Of a stretch of DNA of 64,000 nucleotides, positions 33,805 through 43,402 are shown piece after piece. Position 1 is the first letter of the stretch; each line of letters begins with the position of its first letter. The notes under the pieces were generated by a model. It saw only the letters and a list, made by a program, of their open reading frames with translations. It made no database searches and was not told where the DNA came from. This DNA is from Teratosphaeria epicoccoides. Taxonomy: Eukaryota > Ascomycota > Dothideomycetes > Mycosphaerellales > Teratosphaeriaceae. Location: positions 1-64,000 of the forward strand of contig JADDMT010000034.1 of assembly GCA_021401465.1 (NCBI GenBank), in the 5' to 3' direction. A program made the translations under genes and the position numbers.

Positions 33805-34109
33805 GACTGTCTGTGAAGAGCATTTCGGGTTCCAGCGTTGAGCGTTTATGCTGAAGTCATGCTGAAGTTGAGCGTCGTTTTGGACTGTGGTGTAGGAACG
33901 GAGGGACACGAAGGAATGGCGCAACGGCTGGCCGGCACGTGTCAATGGTGTCGTCTTTTTTTGGCTCTCGAGGTCTGGGCGCATTCCCGCCATTGCTGGA
34001 CTCTACTGTCTGCAGCTTCTATGTACAGCATGATTCACCGTTTTAGATGAGAGTGTGTACTTGTAACGCTATGCTCGAAAACTCAATGGCTTGCGAAGGA
34101 GAAGAGCTG

Positions 34110-34124
34110 CAGGTCGACGACCTG
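34110..34124. repeat. Perfect palindrome, 7 + 1 + 7 bases
   Basis: CAGGTCG A CGACCTG. It sits 18 bases before the large inverted repeat. Confidence 0.85.
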
Positions 34125-34141
34125 GCGCTTAACATTAGCAC

Positions 34142-34201
34142 TGTTCGTGCCACGCAGGTAGTCGTTTAGGGGGGCTTTCGACTAGCTGCGTGGCACGAAC
34201 A
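34142..34201. repeat. 23-bp inverted repeat with 14-base loop
   Basis: The left arm at 34142-34164 begins TGTTCGTGCCACGCA and the right arm at 34179-34201 ends TGCGTGGCACGAACA. Twenty-two of 23 positions pair. The loop is TTTAGGGGGGCTTT. It would form a strong hairpin in RNA or DNA, about 340 bases past the kinesin-8 stop. Confidence 0.92.
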
Positions 34202-34287
34202 ATCCTTGCCGTGTACCTTCGGAGGGCAAGCAATAATTTGATGAGTAAATCAATCAGTTTTCTTGAAGTAACCCAACAATCTGTGCC

Positions 34288-34367
34288 GTCAACACCATCG
34301 AACGGTCAACAGTGTCAACAACGAGTCGCTCGTGTCAACAAGTCGTCAACCACATCGACTAGTCAAC
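34288..34367. repeat. GTCAAC cluster (6 copies in 80 bases)
   Basis: GTCAAC starts at 34288, 34305, 34314, 34334, 34345 and 34362, all in the same orientation. Spacings are 17, 9, 20, 11 and 17. It lies between the 3' ends of kinesin-8 and the forkhead gene. Confidence 0.88.
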
Positions 34368-34875
34368 TCATCGATCGACAGATGGAAGCACTGTTCTCAA
34401 GACAGCCCCCAGCTCCACATCAGGCCAGTCGTCGAGATCGAGTCGCTTTCTGCACGAAGTAGTAGTCGGAGACCATGGAAAAGCCAGAACTAGTGTCCAC
34501 AAGATATGGTCATCAACAAATCCACCTATCTTACAGCTACTGCCAGCAGCATCTCAGACGCCTTCCAGATGTCGACAGCAGACAACCATGTACCAGCAGC
34601 CATATTCACTACACCAACCCCCAACACCATTTTGAAACATCTCTGACCATGCAATAGAAAGCTAGCTACTTTACAACTCGATTGCAGTAAGCCACAAAAG
34701 CAGCCCATTGCCGGGAGAGGGTATAGTCGCAGTAGGAGAAGCACTGAACGCTCAAGCAAGGACATCAATCGCCAACCCCCGAATGATCACATTGTTCCAG
34801 ATAGTCTGTCATGCACGCCTCTTCCTGCGAATCGACAACAGGTCCTACCCGTCAACCATTATTCTCGTTGATCCA
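34368..34875. other. 3' flank of the forkhead gene
   Basis: No gene recognised in this convergent junction beyond the GTCAAC cluster. Confidence 0.5.
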
Positions 34876-36482
34876 TCAGACCTCAACAGGAAAACTCGTT
34901 GGCTCCCGGCTCCACTGCTGCTGTTGATGATACTGAGCTGCTGCTTCTTCACTCATGAAGCTTGCCTCTGTCACCAGACTCGGCGTCTCAGGCCCGAACT
35001 CATCATGCTCGCGCACGAGATTGCCGTTTCTAAAATCCAGCTGTCCGAGACCAAAGTCCTGGATACCGCACTTCGACTGCGAATCGTACACCAACTGCAT
35101 CTGCGGCGGTGTATGCGGTGCCGACATCGGCATGGACGTCGGATGAGTTGATGGATCTTCCATCGCCAAGAAGTAAGGCGATGGCGGTGGCTGCGGACCA
35201 ACAGCCATGTACTGCGGAGACGGGTGGTGAGAGTATGTTGGAAGCCCAGCTGCCCAGCCGTGCGGCGGCGTCTCGTGTCGTCGATAATCATGGTTGCGTC
35301 TCAGCTGGTTATGTCTACCTGCCAAGGTTGGGAACGATCGCATCTCCCTGAGCGCTTGCTGACGTCTCGTCGCATTCCGCGTTGCCTGTCCGCCCTTGGC
35401 ACCAGATATCTGACGCTTCAGAGCCGGCGACCCGCGACGGTCGGGTTTACGTTTGGGATCTTTGCGGTAACGGGTCGTTGAAATGACGCCTTCGCGGAGA
35501 GCGTGCGGAGTGAGGCGCCAGAGACTACCTTTCTTGACGCCGTGAAATTGACTGGGCGGGACACGTTCGAAGGCCTGTGGTCTAGTCAGCGCCGGTCTGG
35601 GACGTGCAGGGTGATGCAGATACATACGGCATTCATGGAAAGGTTATGCCTGACACTGTTCTGCCAGCCTCTCTGTTTGGGATCCTTCGCTTTCTGACTA
35701 TGCTCTCGGACCCAGTCATAGAGCTCTCTGAGCGATAAGGTATGGTCAGGCGCCTCCTTCAGGCAACGATAGAGCAGCTGTGCGTAGCATGGTTCGGCAG
35801 CATCGAGTTCATTCAGCTCGTCGCTACCACCGCTGTCGAGCGCAAAGCCTGGCATATCTGCCTGATCATATCCACCATCTATGATTTCATCATTGAACGG
35901 CGACCCTTGTGAAAGCATGGGGCTCGGACCGCCAATGACGTGGTGCACCTGCGGTTGCTGATAAGCCGGCTCGTACTGCACTGGCTCAAGTGGATAGACG
36001 TCCGGGTTCAGGTAAGCCTGATCGTCTTGCGGCACCATCATCGGCCAACCGTGGGGTGGATGAATAGTTGGAGGTGTTGACCAAGGATCAAATTGCTGCT
36101 GCTGTTGATGCTCCAGTGACAGGTAAGGGAAAGACGATGCCTCGCCGCTTGTAGCCGGCATCTGCTGCAGTTCTGGTCCACAGGTCATTGCCCCTGTCTC
36201 GATACTTTGCATCGGTGGTGATTGTTGCGCTTGTTCAAAAGCTGCAGCAGTTGCCTCTGGAGATAGAATGCCAAAACCTGCAGGCAAATCGCTGTGTTCG
36301 GCATCGAACTTTTCGACGATCTTCTGCCACTCGGTATCCATGGTGTCGGATGATTGACTGTTCTGCTGCTGTTGTGATGGCAGCAAGCTTTGATCATAAG
36401 GAACACCTGATATCCCAAGCACCTGTGCCGGCTGATGACGATCAAACGCCATGCCACCCCACGAGCCTCTATGAAGTTCCAT
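34876..36482 (-). CDS. Forkhead-domain transcription factor, 517 aa
   Basis: Exons are 36482-35628 and 35574-34876. The 53-nt intron (GTATGT donor, GCTGAC branch, CAG acceptor) splits the DNA-binding domain between NLSMNA and AFERVP. The forkhead fold is at about residues 228-315: AQLLYRCLKEAPDHTLSLRE, LYDWVREHSQ, then GWQNSVRHNLSMNAAFERVP and KKGSLWRLTP, the recognition helix and wing. The N-terminal half is Gln/Pro-rich (QQQQ runs), as in activation domains. A basic stretch (RYRKDPKRKPDRR) follows the forkhead and may be a nuclear signal. Fungal forkhead factors control cell cycle, stress or development; which subclass this is I cannot say. The first exon could be preceded by a non-coding one. 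Confidence 0.9.
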
Positions 36483-38499
36483 GTGTGGCTGCTGATCACC
36501 GATAACTACTGCTCAAGAATGTGAGGAAGTACTCGTCCCGTGGTTGCTGCGACAACTTTGTGGTCAGGCCTTCGCACAGAGGTGGTGACGATGTCGTGCC
36601 GGAAGACAGCGGGACCACTGATGAATGAGAAAAGGTGGAACCAGATCGCTCCCGGGCGGTGTAGCACAGAATTGAAGGCGCAGGTAAGGCTCAGGCTATG
36701 CGGTTTCCAGAGCACTCTGACGTTGCCAATATCGACTGCGGCGTACCTCCACAGTTTTCCAACGTACCGGTAGCGATTGATGTGATGTTTTGAGCGGATT
36801 GAGAGACGGATAATTCGTGATTCTCGAGAGTAGGCCAAAGTCGGGATGCCTCAATGAGTAGGCACGGTGATGTAGCGAGCTACGTCCAACCAAGAATGAG
36901 AGGCTCTGCGTGTTGTGCGTTATGTACGTGCGTGCTTGCAATGGATGGCGGATGCAGGGCAAGGCGACGCTTGTAGTATTTGGAACAGGAAAACAACAAG
37001 AGAAGAGTTGCGTGTGCGGCAAGCAAAGAAAGAGGTGCCGTTGAAGAAAGATGAGGCCCGCAGTGACCAACGCATAGCTCCCATAGGCTCATGCGCGCTC
37101 CCAGAAGGGAGGCATTGTTACGGATGTCACGCTTCAACGCCAGCGCATGCACCTTGTGAGTGGGTGATCCCGCTGCTTGGCCTGCTGCTTACCTCTTCGC
37201 GCTCCTTACCCTACGGACCTCACGGGAAGGAGGGCCTCATGGCCCCGACAAGCGAACGGCAAGCATGCAAGCAGGGCTGCCAGTACCGTTGTATCGCTTC
37301 ATGCCTGAGGTCAAAGCCTATGCCCGCTCTTCTGCACCGCGCTCTGTGCTTTGCGCTATCAAGGCGACAAACAGACAGGCGAACGCGGCGCGTAGGATGT
37401 ACCTGCTTGCAGGAAACAACAAGAAATGCGCATGCTTTGTCAAGCAGCAAATCTGCCAGGTTCGCACGTCCCTTTTCGCCTCATACCTGACGACCTTGAC
37501 CAAACCAAAAAGTACCGAGACACTTCACCACTAAGGGAAGCGTCCGTGATCTGTACGGCAGTCGGCCCTTTGCTCGTGTACCCTTTTCCAGACCGTCTCG
37601 TGCCACCAAACATCATGTTGCTGAAAACCTGAGGTGAGCGCGAGGCGGGTGCGTCTGTCGGTGCGGTAGGTCGCAGAGCCGTAGCTTGATAGGCCAATCA
37701 AAATGCCTGTAGTGTAGCACCAGGGGAAGAAATGCCTAGGGTGTGAGGTTGCTACAGAATGTCAAGATTAGGCTCCGGCGTGTAGTGGCAGAGCCGACCC
37801 GGGATTTGCGTCCAAGGCTCTTGCTGAGTACTGTTGGAGGAATTGTCATTGCTGTCCAGGATATGATTGCGATGAGCGACGGCGGTAAAGGCCAGTCCCA
37901 GGTAGGACGAAACGTTTGTCTTTGCCAGCTCCTTTGCTTGTTGCTTGTCAAAATCAAACTCCTCAGTTTCCGCATCTCAGCAACAGCCGACGCCGCCTCA
38001 GCTTCTCTCCACCGCCGATTCTTCTGCATGTTCGTCAACTTGGCGCCTTACCTCGCGCGTGCGCCACAGGCTCCATTCTGCACGTTGCCGCTACCAAGCC
38101 CACGCACCTACCCGGTTTTCTGCAGCATACTTAGTCTACCATTCCGATCTGCTTGCACAACGCTGTGCAGTTTCAGACTCGCTATGATCACCTGCAGTGA
38201 ATGCTTTCTTTGTGCACGACATACCTGTCTGTCGAGATGTCGTACCTCGCATAGTACCAGGCATCAGCCGAAAAGGTCGATGAATGAAGGCAACGCGGGC
38301 AAGGGTCACAACATCTGTCAAAACACGCAGTGCGACATCTTGTGTGATGGCTAGTCTGCTCCGTGATATGCAGACATCGCTATGGAGGCTTTCAAGCGGA
38401 TGCATCTTGACCAAATTTTGGAGTCTAAGAGGTTCGGCAAGCAGCACAAGATCAGACTAAGCTCCCATTTGCCCAAGCCCGCGACCTCAGCGTATGGCA

Positions 38500-38546
38500 A
38501 GGCCTGTCGTGCAGCCTGTCAAAGTGAGGCTTCTCGCATTGAAGTC
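38500..38546 (+). repeat. Diverged direct repeat, copy 1
   Basis: This segment, containing GCCTGTCAAAGTGAGGCT, matches about three quarters of positions in a segment near 39118-39164 containing GCCTGTCAAAATGAGGCT. In one frame both read as G..C.AACQ.EA.R.EV, so this may be an old duplicated exon or element. Confidence 0.5.
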
Positions 38547-39117
38547 GCGCAGTATCACGATCGTTGCAGGTTCGCTTAAAAGATCGAAAGTCGCACCGAT
38601 AGCTCGTTCGCATACCGATCTTCTTCAATCTACAACATCGCTTGCTGGTCATACGAGTCGAAATAGGCATGGCAACGTTCTGATGTTTCCCTCGTTCTCG
38701 CAGACTTTTGCTGAGTAGGGGCTTTACAGCGCTTGCGTGTGCAAGAGCCCAGCCACTAAACACAAGAAGTTTCGCCGAATCCCTTCGGACCATGTCACCA
38801 GTGTATTATCATCATATGCGAGACCAGATCATCGGTCGGACTCGAGATCTGAGTACATGTCTGAGACACCTGAACATGAGCACCTGCATATTCGGCAGCC
38901 AGCGCGGTAAATGACTGTGGCAAGTGGGGCTGGTCATGTTGAAAAGTGACCTGGCATGGCATAGCTGCCGCCAGTCGATCCAGACACGGCCTGACTTGTG
39001 CGCATAACAGCCACACATCGGCTGTCTTGCTGTCTGACCTCGGCTTGGCAGGCATTCAGCTGACACTGATGCCTGTCAATGGCCGTTCACGTTGCACGAA
39101 GAGCCAATGTCCAGGCC

Positions 39118-39164
39118 AGGTATGCTGTGCGGCCTGTCAAAATGAGGCTACCCGTGCTGAAGTA
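39118..39164 (+). repeat. Diverged direct repeat, copy 2
   Basis: The partner of the segment near 38500. The best conserved part is the block of about 27 bases after GGCCTG, with about 21 identities. Confidence 0.5.
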
Positions 39165-39558
39165 ACATGCCCTGCCTGTCCCGCACTCAAGAATCTCCAT
39201 AGCCGACAGCGATGGCCTCCGTCAGGCCAGTCAACATTGGGTGTTTTCCGGCGAAGGACAGTAGTGCGACGTGGAGCCGAATGAGCGATCCAGGCCATCG
39301 AGCGCTCATCACGGACTGATTGACCTTCCAGATGCAAGCAAGTAGTGGGCGATGTCGACGCATGCAGCTTATACCAGGACTGCGCAACTGGTCGATTTCA
39401 ACCGTGTTCGGGTCACATTGCTGCATGCGGGCTCGAGACCCTTCGCAGCCAACGCCACAATGAGCTGATTGACTCGAGCAGTAGGCAAGCAGCTGATGTC
39501 CGCCTCATGCTCGACGTTCCATTTTTTTGCAAACCATTGCTCCCTAAGATTCCTTGCG

Positions 39559-41066
39559 CTACTTCCGATAATACACCCTCTTGAACTGGAACCACAGCTG
39601 CAGCACGCCTTTGTCAAATCGACTGATGAAACCACGCTCGCGCTTGGCACTGTAGTCCCATTCTTTGTCCACAATCCTGAAGGCGATATCCTCGTACGGC
39701 GCACCTGCAACAAATCTGATGACACACGTATCGTCCTCGCCAGCGGGCGCAGTCATCTCGCCTCTGCGTCTGCCACCCTCGCGCTCGATCTTGTAAGTCG
39801 GCGCTTTAGTCTTGTCGGCCAAATCCGGATAGAAGATGTTGAACTTGTAGCCCTGTACGACTTTCGGTGGCGGGTTGTCGTGATCGTAGTGCGTTTGGTT
39901 ATACTTGTTCCATTCATAGCCATTGATGACCCGGTTGAAGTAGCGTGGCTTCCTCGGTCGGTACTGATCTTTCCATTTGTCCAGGTTCTTGGTGGAGACT
40001 GGTTCTTCGGCGTTGAAGATCTGCTCGTTCTCAGCCAAACCTCGCGCGACTTCCCGGTCGAAAGCTGACTGTTGCGCAGATCGATGCGACGGCGCGGTAG
40101 CATCCTCATTCTCAGTACGCCGACGCTTGAATGATAGCTCCAGGCTGTGGCTATCGGCCGAGCGCTTGAGCGCCGGGATATAACCTTGCTTGCGCATCTT
40201 CTCCCGTTCGCTAGCGACGCGCTGCGCAAACTCGTCCTCCGTCAGCGCGTCCAAAGACTTATCCTCTGGACGCAAGCGAAGCATCGTCTCTGGGTCGCAC
40301 TTCGTCGTTGGAATGTCAGTTTCCGTCGACAGGTCATGATTCAGACGCTTCTTCCATCGAGCTGCGTCCTCAGTTTGCTGTTTCCGCAAACTATCTAACC
40401 TGGATACCACGATGTTCGCGCTTATATTCCGCAACTTGGCCTTCGCTTTGTACGTGAGCAGGCTTTTCAGCAAATGCTCCCAGTAGTCCGTGTCAATGGG
40501 CTCGTTGTTTGCCAGCTTAGCCTTGATTTGCTTCTCCAGCTTCTCCAGCTCTGCAACGCTTTTTGGCCCTAGCAGCTTATCAATGTTGTCCGCGACACTG
40601 CTGACACCCCGTGCGGATGGCTGGCTTTCCGACCGCCTTCTTCGGTCTTGGCATATAGTCTTTAGGGTCTGCAGGCCTGTCAGTAACAAGCACGAACTAG
40701 CGCAGTAGTGACAGGAGCGCGTGATCCATGGCTTACCGTCCAGTAATCGCGATTACTTCTGCTGCTCTCTAGCACCAGGTAGCTGTCGATCTTCTTCTCC
40801 ACCTCGCCGAGTGCCTTGTCGTCCAGCGCATCGAAGATGCTCTCTGGCTCCTTCACATCAATCTCGTCAATATCAACCTCGTCATCCAGTGGGTTATGGT
40901 CCCTATTAATGACGGCCAATGTCACGGCAAACCAATCTATTGGCTGCGCTCTTCCGTTCTTCACTCGGATCGCCGCCCTCTTCTTGTCCTGCTGCAGCGC
41001 AAAGCGGTCTTCGTCTGCAACCCATTGCTCCTCCGCCGCATCCAATGCCGGTCGCTTAGACATCAT
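39559..41066 (-). CDS. Cactin, spliceosome-associated factor, 479 aa
   Basis: Exons are 41066-40737 and 40668-39559. The 68-nt intron (GTAAGC donor, TTACTGAC branch, TGCAG acceptor) joins SNRDYWT to TLKTICQDRR. The N-terminal part has the cactin mid-domain pattern (DWFAVTLAVIN, LEKLEKQIKAKL, DYWEHLLKSLLTYKAKAKL). The C-terminal cactin domain of about 125 residues is complete: WKDQYRPRKPRYFNRVINGYEWNKYNQTHYD, QGYKFNIFYPDL, and the ending LQLWFQFKRVYYRK. Cactin works in pre-mRNA splicing in the nucleus and is conserved from fission yeast (Cay1) to humans. Two consecutive ATG codons open the frame. Its start lies only 160 bp from that of the divergent XLF gene, so the promoter is shared. Confidence 0.94.
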
Positions 41067-41226
41067 GCGATGGTGTTTTGTATATCTGGTCGATCAGCAC
41101 GTTTAGCGCAAGGTGAAAGTTCCGATTGCTGCATGTGAAACATGACTCGCGCATGCGGCGGCTCCATCAACCACCGTAACAAGGTATCCCTCTTCGCTCC
41201 TTTCAGCCGTTTTCTGCACCTTCCCC
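41067..41226. promoter_or_regulatory. Compact bidirectional promoter, cactin / XLF
   Basis: 160 bases separate the two divergent start codons, so both promoters must lie or overlap here. No TATA box stands out. Confidence 0.7.
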
Positions 41227-42969
41227 ATGGCAGGACAATGGCAAGCTTTGTCGCTGGATTCCAAAAGCCTGCCCCAGCTTCTGGTCAAGGCGACCTTGGA
41301 TATCTCTGGCTACACCATTCATCTGACAGATCTCAGCCGCATATGGGGCGAGACATTGACCAAGAAGCAGCTTTTTCGTCGAGCACTGGACGATGGTTGC
41401 AGCATCGATCCGACAGAAGGTGACGATCAATTACGCATCTTGCTCGACAAGATTGGCAGTGCGATCGAGCAACGCAACGAGACTTCGATCAATTTCCATA
41501 CCGCAGGAGAAGATGATTTAGTGCTCACACTGACCGCTCCGCTCCCTCATCCGCTGCCGGGGCTGCAATGGAATGTCTTTCTAAGCCCGCTACCTTCGCA
41601 CAATGTACAAGCAGAGCTAGTAACGCCCCTCCTTCATCATGCCCAGAATCTACAGACAATGACCCAGAATCTGGTCCATGAGCTGCAGGATAAGGACCGA
41701 GTAATCGCCAAGATTACAGATCGCCTGGAACAGTCAGGTCAAGATCTCACAGATGTCTTTCCTGGAGTCTCAAAGATCAAGCTTGCTCCTAAAAGGTCTC
41801 ATCAGACGCAGAGGGAGCAACTTGCAAAGCATGTCAAAGGCCTAGGCGACTTCGACGAGCGAGGTTGGAAAGCGAGACATGCTTCATTGGACGGTCACAG
41901 AGCGATTCAATTGGGCGACCTGAACAACCTACTGGGTGATTTGCTTCTTGCGTCCGAACCGTCCCTGAACGTAGCAGACGATTGGTGGCGGCTGCTGAAC
42001 AATGATGATGCTTTGGTCAGCTCTGTAAGACGTTCAAAGTCTCATCAGACTCACAACGGGCACCGGGAGGAGGTATTGATGGATAAAGGGCGCGATGCAT
42101 CTGTGGTGGAAGCGGAAACCCATGTCGATGGCAATTTCACCATATTCGACGCAAACGATTTGGACTTCCAAAGGCAAGGCACGCCTCCAAATGTCAACAG
42201 CGCTACTACAGGACGGACTCAGCGTGTTGAAAGATCTTTAGCCAACGAGCAGCAACGTGTAGTTGCAGACGATGAAAGCACCGAAGACGAGGACGATGAC
42301 CTCGATGCTCCGCGGGTCCGTACGCCTGCCGTCTATGAAAAGACAACTACTGCTGTGCCGGACCAGCGGCGAAGCATCTCGCCAGTTGCTTCCATCGCAA
42401 TGTCAAGAAAGCTAGGTACCACAGGTGCTAGGAATAAGAAGCTTGCTTCTCCCGACAAGGAGTCTGAGTCGAGTGCCGGCGCTATGTCGCACGCACCTAC
42501 AGCTCTAGAGCCAAGATCAAAGCTTGGCGATATAGAAGGCAAGCCAAAGGCATCCAAGACGTCGGAACCTGAGCCAGACCTGCCAGTCTCAGCATCGGTA
42601 CCGGTACATAGAAGCAGATTGGGAAGGATCGGCGGTAAAAAGCAGGCTTTTCCCTCTCAAGAGCCGGCGCCATCAACCCCGGCAACGGCAGGGTCAGCAT
42701 CTGCTCGACCGCCCCAAAGACATGGCAAGATTGGAAGGATTGGTGGCAAGAAGGCGGAGGAAGGTTCGCCTGCAAGATCGGCGCATGCGCCTCCCGTGGA
42801 GGCCGACGAAGGGAACGAGCGCAAATCAAGAGCGTCAGGAAAGGATGCAAAGGTCCCCACGCCACCAAGGGAGACGTCTCAAGAGAGGGCGGACAGGAGA
42901 AGAGAGGAACTAAAGAGGCAGCTGGAGGAGAAGTCGCAGGCGCCTGCGAAAAAGAAGCGAAAGTTCTAG
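41227..42969 (+). CDS. XLF/Cernunnos (Nej1-like) end-joining factor, 580 aa
   Basis: A single exon. Residues 1-170 match the XLF head domain: an opening W.AL.L, SGYTIHLTDLSRIWGETL, LFRRALDDGCSIDPTEGDDQL, then LPGLQWNVFLSPLP and a stalk helix (LVHELQDKDRVIAKITDRLEQSG). XLF bridges XRCC4/Lif1-ligase IV and Ku at double-strand breaks in the nucleus. The protein is much longer than human XLF (299 aa) because of a disordered tail of about 350 residues. That tail holds three copies of a short G.I(G/E)GK motif (42511-42543, 42610-42645, 42724-42753) and ends in PAKKKRKF, a basic patch followed by terminal Phe as in the Ku-binding end of XLF. Confidence 0.9.
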   Translation: MAGQWQALSLDSKSLPQLLVKATLDISGYTIHLTDLSRIWGETLTKKQLFRRALDDGCSIDPTEGDDQLRILLDKIGSAIEQRNETSINFHTAGEDDLVLTLTAPLPHPLPGLQWNVFLSPLPSHNVQAELVTPLLHHAQNLQTMTQNLVHELQDKDRVIAKITDRLEQSGQDLTDVFPGVSKIKLAPKRSHQTQREQLAKHVKGLGDFDERGWKARHASLDGHRAIQLGDLNNLLGDLLLASEPSLNVADDWWRLLNNDDALVSSVRRSKSHQTHNGHREEVLMDKGRDASVVEAETHVDGNFTIFDANDLDFQRQGTPPNVNSATTGRTQRVERSLANEQQRVVADDESTEDEDDDLDAPRVRTPAVYEKTTTAVPDQRRSISPVASIAMSRKLGTTGARNKKLASPDKESESSAGAMSHAPTALEPRSKLGDIEGKPKASKTSEPEPDLPVSASVPVHRSRLGRIGGKKQAFPSQEPAPSTPATAGSASARPPQRHGKIGRIGGKKAEEGSPARSAHAPPVEADEGNERKSRASGKDAKVPTPPRETSQERADRRREELKRQLEEKSQAPAKKKRKF

Positions 42970-43402
42970 TCTAGAGGTCAAGCGAGTGAGCGCAAAGATA
43001 CCCATTTGCTTGTGACGCGTGGGGAATGACGGCCGTACTGAAGAGTATGGCACGATGTATCGCATCCGCACGAAAAGTCAAACGCGCCCCGTCAGTCAGT
43101 GTTGCACGAGATGCTCTCGCAAGCCCTCATGTTATTGTAGAGCTGTCACCGCTCCTTCCTTGTTTGCAAAGTGGGTCCTCGCCTCCGCGCTTGAACGTGG
43201 TTGCTTCAAAGCTTGACACATCTTGCGATTCAAACCGCACTTTCACTGCAAAGCACAAGTCATCGCAAGCGCCGTGACAATCAATGCGCCTTCGCACTTG
43301 CGTGCATGCCCGCTTGGTTTGGATCATGAGCGCTTCGTCTCCCAGGTAAGCTGCATCTTGGTCGCGTTTCGCACGGCATTCTTCGGCGGCGGGCTCATCA
43401 AT
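42970..43402. other. Intergenic between two plus-strand genes
   Basis: A gap of 433 bases. The frame of the next gene is open back to 43223 but without a good start. Confidence 0.5.

Larger units (their letters stand above)
33805..34287. other. 3' flank of kinesin-8
   Basis: No gene. It contains a 23-bp inverted repeat and a short palindrome, listed separately. Confidence 0.5.
36483..39558. other. 3.1 kb gene-poor region
   Basis: This is upstream of the forkhead gene and downstream of cactin. Short frames occur on both strands, the longest 203 codons at 37743-38354, none with a family signature. It may hold a long regulatory region for the forkhead gene. A pair of related segments of about 47 bp at 38.5 and 39.1 kb is listed separately. 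Confidence 0.5.

Noticed and set aside
37743..38354. 203-codon open frame on the plus strand
   Set aside because: Composition is Cys/Leu/Ser-rich without a conserved block, and another frame overlaps on the minus strand; no support as a gene.
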